From Azoarcus sp. (GTDB lineage: Bacteria; Pseudomonadota; Gammaproteobacteria; Burkholderiales; Rhodocyclaceae), in NCBI GenBank assembly GCA_031274995.1, contig JAISPJ010000054.1, positions 1 through 64,000 on the forward strand: a DNA stretch of 64,000 nt. The letters are read 5' to 3'. Positions 12,806 through 21,360 of the stretch are shown piece after piece (the first letter of the stretch is position 1; every line of letters starts with the position of its first letter). A model generated the notes under the pieces. It saw only the letters and a program-made list of their open reading frames with translations, made no database searches and had not been told where the DNA came from. Both the position numbers and the translations under genes were made by a program.

Positions 12806-13774
12806 TCACAGCCGCAACGCAAGCCGGAAACGTTCCAGCAGCCCCGGTACAGGATTGGGCCTGAGCGGGGGGCGGAGCGCTTCCACGATACGCTCGCCAA
12901 TGCGCGCGCAAGTATATTCGCGCTCAACCAGCGCCTGGCCGGCAGCCGCAATGCGATCCGCCTGCGCCGGATCGGCGCGCAGGCGTTGCAATTTTTCCCT
13001 CAATTCGTCAACACTCCGAAAAAGCACGAGGTTTTCCATGTCAATAAAACCAAGCGCCTGATTTTCTTCCTCGCCCTGATCGAATGAGCACAGTACGCAA
13101 CCGCAAGCCATTGCCTCGAAATTTTTTATCATATATTCACCCATCCCCATATCAGGACTGATGAAAAAACGGATGCGATTCAACATCACGCAATAATCAT
13201 TGCCTGACTCGGTAACGAGTACCTTCATTTCTGGTTCGTGTTCCCTGATTGCATCAAGCACAGCTCGTCTGTTTTGATAGCCGTCTGCCTTCGTAGTACC
13301 GATGAAGGCAAGCTCAATATCACGCACATCGCCGAAGTTACGTAACGAATCCTGATAGCACCCTTTTGGAATAAAAATGGCGTCAACGCCTTCTGTCAAT
13401 AACTTTTTTGTCACCTGAAAACCTGATGACAGCACTCGTATTGCAGGCAATCGACGAAAATGGGCACTAAATTCTCCTTGATGTTCTGTCTGATGATAAT
13501 TCTGCCAAACATCGAATTCGACAGTAACAAGATTTGGAATGCTACGAATAAACAACGCCTGACGCACTAATCTTTTAAAACGTAAGTCAAATAATACAAT
13601 ACGTTCATAACGATCAACATCGACATTATCATGAAAATAACGCCTCAAATTCGACTGTTCGTCCCTGGAAAGGCGACGCAGATCACAATCTGTATGAGCG
13701 GCGATATCTTCGTAAAGACGGTCAAGTATCGTCCGTCTTTGTTTATGAACAAGCAAGAGAATTTTCATCATCAT
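12806..13774 (-). CDS. Glycosyltransferase, family 1-like C-terminal domain (Ssg-like position in LPS-core cluster)
   Basis: A 322-residue predicted cytoplasmic sugar transferase. The N-terminal half has no motif I can name; the C-terminal half has NFEAMACGCVLCSF and VREYTCARIGERIVEAL-like segments (written here as seen in similar enzymes; the local text is LVEREYTCARIGERIVEAL), the pattern of GT-B enzymes where a Glu contacts the nucleotide sugar. Position after the deacetylase and Mig-14 genes is that of ssg (PA5001) in P. aeruginosa, a surface-sugar transferase; orthology is an inference from order and size. The start ATGATGATG has an AAGGAA site. The 5' two thirds are clearly AT-richer than the flanking genes, as is common for surface-polysaccharide genes. 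Confidence 0.75.
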   Translation of the reverse strand: MMMKILLLVHKQRRTILDRLYEDIAAHTDCDLRRLSRDEQSNLRRYFHDNVDVDRYERIVLFDLRFKRLVRQALFIRSIPNLVTVEFDVWQNYHQTEHQGEFSAHFRRLPAIRVLSSGFQVTKKLLTEGVDAIFIPKGCYQDSLRNFGDVRDIELAFIGTTKADGYQNRRAVLDAIREHEPEMKVLVTESGNDYCVMLNRIRFFISPDMGMGEYMIKNFEAMACGCVLCSFDQGEEENQALGFIDMENLVLFRSVDELREKLQRLRADPAQADRIAAAGQALVEREYTCARIGERIVEALRPPLRPNPVPGLLERFRLALRL

Positions 13775-13789
13775 TTGTATTCCTTACCC

Positions 13790-13815
13790 TCGATTTACAT
13801 ATCCTGATAAATCGA
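13790..13815. other. 8-bp inverted repeat in the leader of the last LPS-cluster glycosyltransferase gene
   Basis: TCGATTTA (13790-13797), 10-nt loop, TAAATCGA (13808-13815), in the only true gap (52 bp) inside the otherwise overlapping cluster. It is too AT-rich for a convincing intrinsic terminator and could be an operator or an mRNA hairpin. Confidence 0.4.
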
Positions 13816-13826
13816 ACCATCCGCTG

Positions 13827-15275
13827 CTATTCTTCTGCGTTACAGTTTTTTTGTCTTTCCACCCAAAAAAGCTCATGCCGCCGCACGGCCCTTCTGAAGT
13901 AGTTGTCGGCTCCATATGGAGGGTGGTGGCGCTTCATGAGAAAACGCTGTAGCACACGGCGGTAGCGCTTTTTGGAAGAAAGCGGCACGGTGAGGTCGTG
14001 CATCATTCCAAGCGCCATGGCCTTGTCGATTTGGCGTGGACGGTCAAGCGGCAAAACCCAGGGCATGAGCTTTCCGGCATCTACGAAAAGCGGTGGTAAC
14101 GCGACGCCGCTATGCGCTTCGCCCATCGGCCAGCGGTCGGTATCGCTCAGGTGGTTAACGTAATGAAGCAGAACTTCTGGCTGCCATGCCAAATTCATCA
14201 GCGTTTCTCGCACGGCATCGCTGGCAGCTATGTGATCGGGGTGTGGATCGATCAGTGGATGCGGCAGTACGATGACTTCTGGTTTCGCTTCCAGGATGAT
14301 TTCACGCAAATCGGCCAGCAGGTTGTTCCAGGAAGGCAGTCCATCGCAATCGCTCGCAAGCCTGATACGGTTGAATGCCCTGAAAGGGCGGGTATCGCAA
14401 AGATCAGCTTCGCTTGACGCAATGGCTTCGGCGGGAGTTTTGCGCATGGCGGGAAGTTGCAGGCAGAAATACCCCAGTTGAACAGTACGCTCGGCAGGAA
14501 CTCCTGCCCACAAGGGTACGGCAAGGCTGTCCCAGGCGCGCAGGCGCCCCTTGAGCCGTGCTGCTTCGGCGTGCTCCAGGCCCATACGCCGGTAATGCTT
14601 GGCATTGACTTCGCCCGCTGTCAGCGTTACCACCCAGGCTTCCCTGGCCTGACTGTAAAGCCCGAAGGCAGCGAGCTCAGCATCATCGGCATGGGGAGCA
14701 ACGATGAGCAGGCGCTTTTGCCGGTAATCGGGATGCACCGCCCGCCAAAGCCTGGGCGTACCTTCCAGGCGGCAATGCCTGCCGATCAAGCGACAACCCT
14801 TGACACGTTCCTCCTGCAAAACCTTGGCAAAGCCAGTGAGGTTCAAGTAGCGCATGCCGTTCGCGCCACGCTCGAAAGTCTGACAATCTCCGTCCATGTC
14901 TTCCGCTTCAATCAGCACACAAGGGTCAAACAAGCGCCCTGTCCAACTGGAACGAAGCGTCACGCCAAGTATCAAAGTGTCATTCTCTCCTAAAGAAGCG
15001 GAATCGACGGACAGTGTCAGCCGGTCGCCGGAGAAGTCAGCCGCCAAGGTTTCGAGCCGTTCGTCGAAGCGGTAAATGTAATCCGCATCGGGGACATAAA
15101 ACTGGTGATCTGAAAACCAGGTTTCATGCGCGGCCCAGGCCAGCGCCAGTAGCAGCAAACCCCATCCGGCTCCGGGCAAAAACCCGACAGCGACAAGCAG
15201 GCATACAAATATGGCGATCGCAATACGCTTTCTGCGACGATAACGCTTGTGAAGGGTTTCCTTGCGCGAGGCCAT
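13827..15275 (-). CDS. PIG-L/LmbE family de-N-acetylase, membrane-anchored (DnpA-like)
   Basis: A 482-residue zinc-dependent deacetylase predicted to remove N-acetyl groups from an amino sugar of the LPS core or another glycan. After a basic N-terminus comes one or two hydrophobic segments (about residues 17-45), then a PIG-L domain with the metal-binding APHADDAE motif (PHPDD family pattern with Ala for Pro) and the second signature DPHPDHIAASDAV. P. aeruginosa DnpA (PA5002), tied to antibiotic persistence, has this fold and neighbourhood. The ATG at 15275 was chosen; an in-frame TTG at 15287 overlaps the upstream stop and is an alternative start. It sits between mig-14 and the last glycosyltransferase. 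Confidence 0.82.
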   Translation of the reverse strand: MASRKETLHKRYRRRKRIAIAIFVCLLVAVGFLPGAGWGLLLLALAWAAHETWFSDHQFYVPDADYIYRFDERLETLAADFSGDRLTLSVDSASLGENDTLILGVTLRSSWTGRLFDPCVLIEAEDMDGDCQTFERGANGMRYLNLTGFAKVLQEERVKGCRLIGRHCRLEGTPRLWRAVHPDYRQKRLLIVAPHADDAELAAFGLYSQAREAWVVTLTAGEVNAKHYRRMGLEHAEAARLKGRLRAWDSLAVPLWAGVPAERTVQLGYFCLQLPAMRKTPAEAIASSEADLCDTRPFRAFNRIRLASDCDGLPSWNNLLADLREIILEAKPEVIVLPHPLIDPHPDHIAASDAVRETLMNLAWQPEVLLHYVNHLSDTDRWPMGEAHSGVALPPLFVDAGKLMPWVLPLDRPRQIDKAMALGMMHDLTVPLSSKKRYRRVLQRFLMKRHHPPYGADNYFRRAVRRHELFWVERQKNCNAEE

Positions 15276-15283
15276 CTGACTCT

Positions 15284-16198
15284 TCAAACCCTGAACACCG
15301 GTTCAAACGAACACCAGTGGCTTTTGTAGGCGCTATCGGCACGGCCAGAGGAATAGCGGCCAAAGGAATAGCGCAGTGCTTTGCCCAGCGCCTGCGCTTC
15401 TTCCCGCGCGGCATCCGTGTTCAGATAAGTCACCACGTTTCCCGGGCTGAAATCACGGGCTTGCGGGTCGGTGGCACTGTTGACATATTCCACGCTCACC
15501 CACTGCGGCGATTCCACCTGGTAGAGCACCTGCACGGCAACCGGGGCATCGTTCAAAAAAACGACAAACCCTCTCATCCAATCGCGCAACAGAGCGAAAA
15601 CTTCCGCCATTCTTTCCGCGCCTGGGGCGGGAAAACCCCAGCGGCGCCGGAAAAGATCAAGATAGATATCCGCCAGTTCTTTTGGGAGGAAATCGCTTAC
15701 CGGACGGGAAAAACCGCCCGCTTCCTCGAATTGCCGGAGGTTGCGGCGCTGATTTTTCCTGAATTTCGCGGAAAAGGCATCCGGTTTCTGGAGAAAAGCC
15801 AATTTTTCTTTTTCCTGTTTCAGTCCCGCAAAATTCGTTGCATGCCAGACTGAGATGTTACGCCCAACGTGACGTAACGGTATTTTTTCCGCTCCTGAGA
15901 CAACAGGAAAAATAATTTCCGCATTACCCAAATCAAAAAATCTTTTTTTGCCTACCGCCTTCAATGCCATCATGGACGCAGCCAGATATCGCCCCCAAGC
16001 GGGAATCGCTGCGGCAAGCATACCATCACGGTGCCAGCCCAAGTATCGCACCGGAATTTCCACAAGCCCGGAAAGGCGCTCAACAAAAGAGGGGTGCGTG
16101 GCGACGCTGCCGCCGTGACATTGCCAAAATCCGGCATAATCTTCTGGCGAAATCTCTTCCCAGCCCCGCTCGCGGAAAAACTTGATGCGGTTCAGCAT
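15284..16198 (-). CDS. mig-14: Mig-14 family protein (GNAT-like acyltransferase fold)
   Basis: A 304-residue protein with MLNRIKFFRERGWEEIS, GGSVATHPSFVERL, FFDLGNAEIIFPV and YSFGRYSSGRADSAYKSHW. These segments fit the Mig-14 family, known from Salmonella and Pseudomonas for resistance to antimicrobial peptides and thought to act at the inner-membrane face; a GNAT-type fold is assigned from the FRKNQRRNLRQFEEAGG and FVVFLNDAPVAVQVLY segments. Its biochemical reaction is not known to me. It overlaps the upstream glycosyltransferase by 7 bp and nearly touches the deacetylase gene, so it is part of one translation-coupled unit. Confidence 0.78.
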   Translation of the reverse strand: MLNRIKFFRERGWEEISPEDYAGFWQCHGGSVATHPSFVERLSGLVEIPVRYLGWHRDGMLAAAIPAWGRYLAASMMALKAVGKKRFFDLGNAEIIFPVVSGAEKIPLRHVGRNISVWHATNFAGLKQEKEKLAFLQKPDAFSAKFRKNQRRNLRQFEEAGGFSRPVSDFLPKELADIYLDLFRRRWGFPAPGAERMAEVFALLRDWMRGFVVFLNDAPVAVQVLYQVESPQWVSVEYVNSATDPQARDFSPGNVVTYLNTDAAREEAQALGKALRYSFGRYSSGRADSAYKSHWCSFEPVFRV

Positions 16199-17310
16199 GG
16201 CTTGTATTTTGCCAGCATGGGCAGCCGCCAGAATGTTTCCAGCGCCGCCTCATCGGAAAACTTTTGTTGCAGATGCGCTTCCGTTTTTCTTGCGTAATCT
16301 TCCGTTTCGCGCCACTCAGTGAGGCGTACCAGTATCCGAGCCAGGGCATCGACATCCCCAACAGGAAACAGATCGGCAATTCCCTCCACCTCTTCGCGTA
16401 CGCCACTGCAATCGGCACACACCATAGGCAAACGCGCAACCAATGCCTCCAGGAGCGTCATGCAGCATGCTTCCTGGCGGGAAGAATGCGCGAAGGCGTC
16501 GAACGCCTTGAAATAGCGCTTCCCTTCATCGACCTGCCCAAGGAAACGAACGGACTCCCAGATACCCAGTTCAACGGTCAGAACTTTGAGCTTATCCTCC
16601 AGTACTCCGCCTCCCATGATGGCAAGCAGGCTTCCCTGTGGAAGGTTGGGCAGCGCCGCCGCGAAAGCGCGGATCAATGTTGCCTGATCCTTGTTCGCAT
16701 CCAGACGTCCGACACTTCCGACGATCCAGCTTTGCTGCGGTAAGCCCAGCATGGCGCGAGCCGTCTCGCGTGGCAACAGGTTAGCTTGCGCAGCGGCGAT
16801 ATCTATACGGTTGTACAGAGTCTCGATATGGGAGTGAGGCCATGCGGGCAGCGCGGTGCGCATGCTATCGCGCACGGCATTGGAAACTCCCAGAAGACGC
16901 AGGCGCTTCTTGAATAAATTTGCGTATAGCCGCCGGGAAAAGCGTCTGTATTCCCCAACGTCATGATGTACGCCAATAACCGTCAAATTAGTACCAAAAA
17001 GAGCGGTGTAGGCAGATTTGTAACGATGCGCGATGCAAAAGGCAAAATCATGCGTAGCGGCGATGCGGCGGACATCCCGGATGGCTCTCAGCCTGAGGTG
17101 GCGAATATCAGAATTCTGGTAACCGAGGAAAATGACTTCGTCCGAGGTTACTCCTTGTACAACTTTTTCATTCGGAGCGCCTACCAACTGAACCGTAACT
17201 ACCTTGTAAGGGGTATCCCGGAACAAGCGGGCATACTGGCGCGCGCAATCCGTATACGGGGCGTAATAGCCGTAACAAAGCTGAAGGATGGCTTTGGAGG
17301 GATTGTTCAC
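16192..17310 (-). CDS. GT4-type glycosyltransferase (WapH-like position in LPS-core cluster)
   Basis: A 372-residue GT-B glycosyltransferase. The C-terminal domain shows WIVGSVGRLDANKDQATLIRAF, a GG loop (IMGGGVLED) and the nucleotide-sugar motif SSRQEACCMTLLEALVARLPMVC, in which the E-x7-E pattern of retaining GT4 enzymes is visible. The substrate is probably a core-oligosaccharide sugar. The start is a GTG whose last bases are shared with the mrp stop (GTGA, 4-bp overlap), and the stop overlaps the mig-14 start by 7 bp. In P. aeruginosa the equivalent place before mig-14 is wapH (PA5004); identity with WapH is inferred from position only. Confidence 0.85.
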   Translation of the reverse strand: MNNPSKAILQLCYGYYAPYTDCARQYARLFRDTPYKVVTVQLVGAPNEKVVQGVTSDEVIFLGYQNSDIRHLRLRAIRDVRRIAATHDFAFCIAHRYKSAYTALFGTNLTVIGVHHDVGEYRRFSRRLYANLFKKRLRLLGVSNAVRDSMRTALPAWPHSHIETLYNRIDIAAAQANLLPRETARAMLGLPQQSWIVGSVGRLDANKDQATLIRAFAAALPNLPQGSLLAIMGGGVLEDKLKVLTVELGIWESVRFLGQVDEGKRYFKAFDAFAHSSRQEACCMTLLEALVARLPMVCADCSGVREEVEGIADLFPVGDVDALARILVRLTEWRETEDYARKTEAHLQQKFSDEAALETFWRLPMLAKYKPC

Positions 17311-18416
17311 CCGTTCTGCACCACGATATTCGGAAACTTGTGCGACATGTCGCGAGGGATGCCTGCAAGGGCGGCGGCGGTTTTGCGGGCGATGTCCCGG
17401 TAAATTTCGGCGATGCGGCTATCGGGGCTATTGACCACGGTGGGCGCGCCGGAGTCGGCCTCTTCCCGTATTTTGAGATCGAGCGGTAACGCGCCGAGGA
17501 AGGGGACACCGTAGTCGTCGCAGATTTTTTGCCCGCCGCCCGCGCCGAAAATGTGCTCCTCACGGCCACAGCCAGAGCAAATGTGAATGCTCATGTTTTC
17601 GACCACACCGAGGATGGGGACGTTAACTTTCTCGAACATCTTCAACCCTTTCCGGGCGTCGATGAGAGCAATGTCCTGCGGCGTGGTGACGATCACCGCG
17701 CCGGTCAGGGGCGCGTTCTGAGCCAGGGACAACTGTATATCGCCCGTGCCCGGCGGCAGGTCGGCCACCAGGTAGTCGAGGTCGCGCCAGCGCGTCTCTG
17801 TCATCAACTGAGTGAGCGCCTTGGTCGCCAGCGGGCCGCGCCAGACCATCGGGGTATCGTCGTCGACGAGCAGGCCGACCGACATGACTTGCAGGCCATG
17901 CGCTTCGACAGGCTCCATCGTTTCGCCGTCGGCCGATTCCGGCCTGCATGAGCCGATACCGAGCATCTGCGGCACCGAAGGCCCGTAGATATCCGCGTCG
18001 AGCACGCCGACACTGGCCCCTTCGGCTGCCAACGCGAGCGCAAGGTTGACGGCTGTGGTGCTCTTGCCCACGCCGCCCTTGCCCGAAGCCACGGCGATGA
18101 TGTTTTTAACGAAGGGCAGGAGTTTCACGCCGTTTCTGACCGCGTGCGCCACGATCCTGTCGCTGATTTCGATCTCTATCCGCTCCACGCCCGGTAAGGT
18201 TCGTACCGCGTCAGCAAGCAGGTTTCGTATCGACTCGCGCCGACTGCGCACCGGGTAACCGGGTTCGACCTCGAAACGCACGGTACCCCCTTCGAGCGTC
18301 AGCCCACGGATACGGCGGGTGGAAACGAAATCCTTGCCGGTGCCGGGATCGGGCGTTGCCTGCAAGACATCATTGATGCTTTGCACGGAAAGGGTGGTTG
18401 CTGCACTTGAGGCCAT
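17307..18416 (-). CDS. apbC: Iron-sulfur cluster carrier protein Mrp/ApbC
   Basis: P-loop ATPase that carries and delivers Fe-S clusters. The 369-residue protein has an N-terminal DUF59/MIP18-like domain (about residues 10-90), the deviant Walker A SGKGGVGKSTTAVNLA near residue 110, the DADIYGPSVPQML segment, PPGTGDIQL, and the cluster-binding CSGC pair near residue 282. In many proteobacteria mrp stands close to metG; here an MBL-fold gene lies between them. Its stop overlaps the GTG of the first glycosyltransferase, so mrp heads the LPS-core transcription unit. Confidence 0.95.
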   Translation of the reverse strand: MASSAATTLSVQSINDVLQATPDPGTGKDFVSTRRIRGLTLEGGTVRFEVEPGYPVRSRRESIRNLLADAVRTLPGVERIEIEISDRIVAHAVRNGVKLLPFVKNIIAVASGKGGVGKSTTAVNLALALAAEGASVGVLDADIYGPSVPQMLGIGSCRPESADGETMEPVEAHGLQVMSVGLLVDDDTPMVWRGPLATKALTQLMTETRWRDLDYLVADLPPGTGDIQLSLAQNAPLTGAVIVTTPQDIALIDARKGLKMFEKVNVPILGVVENMSIHICSGCGREEHIFGAGGGQKICDDYGVPFLGALPLDLKIREEADSGAPTVVNSPDSRIAEIYRDIARKTAAALAGIPRDMSHKFPNIVVQNG

Positions 18417-18580
18417 GACTGCTCATTCCTTGTTTGATCCGGGCACGGCGCCCGCCGGGCACAAAGGGCAATATCATACCGGACACGTTCCGTGCGCACC
18501 TGATTTGTTCTCCCTCCGCACGCTTTCCTGTTGTCTGTTTGCGCCCGCAAATGAGGAATTGCCATTTTTCTGTTTTTGGG

Positions 18581-19534
18581 TCAAGCCCCGACGCGGGCAG
18601 ATGATCGACGCTCAATCCACATAGCCAGACCCTGCGCGTTGAGTTCCATATCCATCTTCAGTATCGGCTTGAGTCTTTCCCGGTTCACGGCAGGCGCCTC
18701 GGTAAGCAGGTAACGATTAAGGGCCTCATGGATGGCTTGCTTCCTGGCTTTCCCCGTTCCCGGCGCAGCCTCGGCCAGCGCGGCGAAATCGTCGATCCTG
18801 CGCAATAATTGTTCGCCCAGGCGTTCCACGCCGTCCACCCGGCTGAAATGGGTGAGATACATCGCCTCGGGTCGGAGCGCGAGCAACCGCCGGATTGAAT
18901 TTTTCAGCACCTCGGGATCGAAATGCGTCGGGGTCGTGGCAGGGATGAGGAAGGGTTCTCCGCCAATATTCAGTTCCCGGTACGCTATGCCGAAGGTGTC
19001 GCCGGTAAAACAGGCCCGAGCACGTTCGTCCCACAGGCAAAGATGGTGTTTGGCGTGGCCGGGCGTATACAGGCATTGCAGGGGCCGCCCCGCAAGGCTG
19101 AAAACCTGTCCGTCGCCAGCCTCGATAACCCTGTTGGCCGGAACCGGAACCAATTTGCCGTAGAGGTAAAAAGTTTTTATCCAGCCGTACACGGCCAGGG
19201 TGGAAGCATAAAGCCGACCGGGGTCGATCATGTGGCGCGCGCCGTCAGGATGTACCACCAGCTTCGCGTTCGGCAAGCGGGCCATGTAGGCTCCGGTTCC
19301 ACCAGCATGGTCGAGATGCACATGCGTGAGAAAAACGTAGTCCACTGCTTCCGGCCCCAGGCCGAGTTCGGCAAGCGCGGCGAGGAAGCGTGGCATTGAC
19401 CGATTGTGGGCAGTATCGACAACCGCCACGCGCCCATCTTCCACAATGAGATGCACGGCGGCCAGTCCAGGGCGCGCGTAGCCGGAGTCCACGGCATAAA
19501 TGCTGTCGGGCCAGGCAATCAGATCTTTTTGCAT
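18581..19534 (-). CDS. MBL-fold metallohydrolase
   Basis: A 317-residue metallo-beta-lactamase fold hydrolase. It has the zinc signature THVHLDHAG near residue 70, a third ligand in TPGHAKHHLC, the bridging Asp in FTGDTF and a late THFSR segment. A C-terminal helical extension (about 230-317) follows the core. The substrate cannot be inferred: enzymes of this layout include glyoxalase-II-like thioesterases and lactonases. It is divergent from metG and 164 bp upstream of mrp in the same direction. Confidence 0.85.
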   Translation of the reverse strand: MQKDLIAWPDSIYAVDSGYARPGLAAVHLIVEDGRVAVVDTAHNRSMPRFLAALAELGLGPEAVDYVFLTHVHLDHAGGTGAYMARLPNAKLVVHPDGARHMIDPGRLYASTLAVYGWIKTFYLYGKLVPVPANRVIEAGDGQVFSLAGRPLQCLYTPGHAKHHLCLWDERARACFTGDTFGIAYRELNIGGEPFLIPATTPTHFDPEVLKNSIRRLLALRPEAMYLTHFSRVDGVERLGEQLLRRIDDFAALAEAAPGTGKARKQAIHEALNRYLLTEAPAVNRERLKPILKMDMELNAQGLAMWIERRSSARVGA

Positions 19535-19607
19535 GGATGTTTGAAATCCTGAAAGTTCAAAGGTTCGTGAGGATAAAACGCTTTGCCGGACACGGGCAAA
19601 TGCGGGT

Positions 19608-19636
19608 TTGACAGTATTATTATCGTTTTGTAAAAA
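19608..19636 (+). promoter_or_regulatory. Possible sigma-70 promoter of metG
   Basis: TTGACA (19608-19613), 17 bp, TAAAAA (19631-19636), close to the ATG at 19647. The -35 is perfect and the -10 matches four of six. If used, the mRNA leader would be only a few nucleotides; no clear ribosome site is visible before the ATG. Confidence 0.4.
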
Positions 19637-19646
19637 AATTCAGGCC

Positions 19647-21356
19647 ATGTCTCGCAAGATTCTCGTTACCAACGCCCTGCCTTACGCCAACGGCGACATC
19701 CATCTTGGCCACCTCGTCGGCTATATCCAGGCCGACATCTGGGTGCGTTTTCAGCGCATGCGAGGCCATACTGCGCACTACGTCTGCGCCGATGACACGC
19801 ACGGAACCCCCATCATGCTGCGGGCAGAAAAAGAAGGGATCAGCCCCGAGACCCTCATCGCCCGCGTACATGGCGAGCACTTGCGCGATTTCACCGATTT
19901 CGGCGTGGCCTTTGACAACTATCACTCCACCCATAGCCCGGAAAACCGTGCTTATGCCGAAGATATCTACACCCGGCTCAAGGCAGCAAACCTGATCGAG
20001 GCTCGTTCCATCGAGCAGTTCTACGACCCGGTCAGGGAGATGTTTCTGCCAGACCGTTTCATCAAGGGCGAATGCCCCAGATGCGGCGCGCAAGACCAAT
20101 ATGGTGACAACTGCGAAGCCTGCGGCGCAGCCTACGCCCCCTCTGAACTGAAAAACCCGCGATCCGCCGTCTCCGGGGCCACGCCCGTGCTGCGTGCCTC
20201 GGAACACTATTTCTTCCGGCTCTCCGACCCGCACGCCGCCGCCTTCCTGCGCGAATGGACAACAAGCGAGATCCGGCCCGGCACGCGGCGGCTTCAGCAG
20301 GAAGCCGCCAACAAGATGCGTGAATGGCTGGGGTTTGACGGAGACAGCAAACTTACCGACTGGGATATCTCGCGCGACGCGCCTTATTTCGGTTTTGAAA
20401 TCCCGGACGCCCCCGGCAAATATTTTTACGTCTGGCTCGACGCCCCCATCGGCTACCTGGCAAGTTTCAAGAACCTTGCCAACAAAACCGGCGGCATCAT
20501 TGCCGAAGACTACATCGAAGCTCAAAAGGCCGCCGCCCTCGGCACCGAGATGGTGCACTTCATCGGCAAGGACATCCTCTACTTCCACGCCCTCTTCTGG
20601 CCCGCAATGCTGAAATTCGCGGGCTACCGCACCCCGAGCCAGCTTTGCGTCAACGGTTTTCTGACCGTCAACGGCGCAAAGATGAGCAAGAGCAGGGGGA
20701 CCTTCATCACCGCGCGTTCCTGGCTCGACCAGAAACTCGACCCCGAGGCGCTACGCTACTATTTTGCAAGTAAATCCAATAGCGGCATGGAGGATGTCGA
20801 TCTCAACTTCGACGACATGATTGCCCGTGTCAACGCCGACCTTATCGGCAAATTCGTCAACCTCGCCAGCCGTTGCGCCGGTTTCATCAACAAACGTTTC
20901 GACGGCAGGCTGGGGGCCATTGACGGCAGCGCGGCGCAAGCCTTCATCGACGCATGGAAAGAGAACGTCATTCCCGACGCTTTCGAATCCCGCGATTACA
21001 GTCGGGCGCTACGCGAAACCATGCGGCTCGCCGACCTCGCCAATCAGTACGTCAACGACAAAAAACCGTGGGAACTTGCCAAACAGGAAGGGAAGGAAGA
21101 AGACCTGCATACCGTATGCAGCACCGCCCTCACCTTGTTCCGCGACCTCACTCGCGCCCTCAAGCCCGTGCTGCCGTCGGTTGCCGCGCAGGTCGAACAA
21201 TTCCTTGCCATTCCCCCGCTCGATTGGCAAGGCCAATGGCAACCGCTGCCCGCCGGGCACCGCATCACCTCTTACAGCCACCTGATGACCCGCATCGAGC
21301 GCACCCGTATCGACTCCCTTATCGAAGCCAACCGCGACACTCTTGCAAAAAACTGA
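19647..21356 (+). CDS. metG: Methionyl-tRNA synthetase, short form without C-terminal tRNA-binding domain
   Basis: Charges tRNA-Met. The 569-residue protein has the HIGH-type HLGH at residues 19-22, a zinc-binding insert [18 protein letters not shown] around residues 142-160, the [15 protein letters not shown] segment, KMSKSRG near residue 345, and the anticodon-binding helical domain. E. coli MetG is 677 aa because of a C-terminal EMAP-like dimerisation/tRNA-binding domain; this one stops right after the anticodon-binding domain and the next gene is convergent, leaving no space for a fused remnant. The ATG at 19647 ([15 protein letters not shown]) matches family N-termini; the longer open frame upstream does not. 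Confidence 0.96.
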   Translation: MSRKILVTNALPYANGDIHLGHLVGYIQADIWVRFQRMRGHTAHYVCADDTHGTPIMLRAEKEGISPETLIARVHGEHLRDFTDFGVAFDNYHSTHSPENRAYAEDIYTRLKAANLIEARSIEQFYDPVREMFLPDRFIKGECPRCGAQDQYGDNCEACGAAYAPSELKNPRSAVSGATPVLRASEHYFFRLSDPHAAAFLREWTTSEIRPGTRRLQQEAANKMREWLGFDGDSKLTDWDISRDAPYFGFEIPDAPGKYFYVWLDAPIGYLASFKNLANKTGGIIAEDYIEAQKAAALGTEMVHFIGKDILYFHALFWPAMLKFAGYRTPSQLCVNGFLTVNGAKMSKSRGTFITARSWLDQKLDPEALRYYFASKSNSGMEDVDLNFDDMIARVNADLIGKFVNLASRCAGFINKRFDGRLGAIDGSAAQAFIDAWKENVIPDAFESRDYSRALRETMRLADLANQYVNDKKPWELAKQEGKEEDLHTVCSTALTLFRDLTRALKPVLPSVAAQVEQFLAIPPLDWQGQWQPLPAGHRITSYSHLMTRIERTRIDSLIEANRDTLAKN

Positions 21357-21360
21357 GAAA

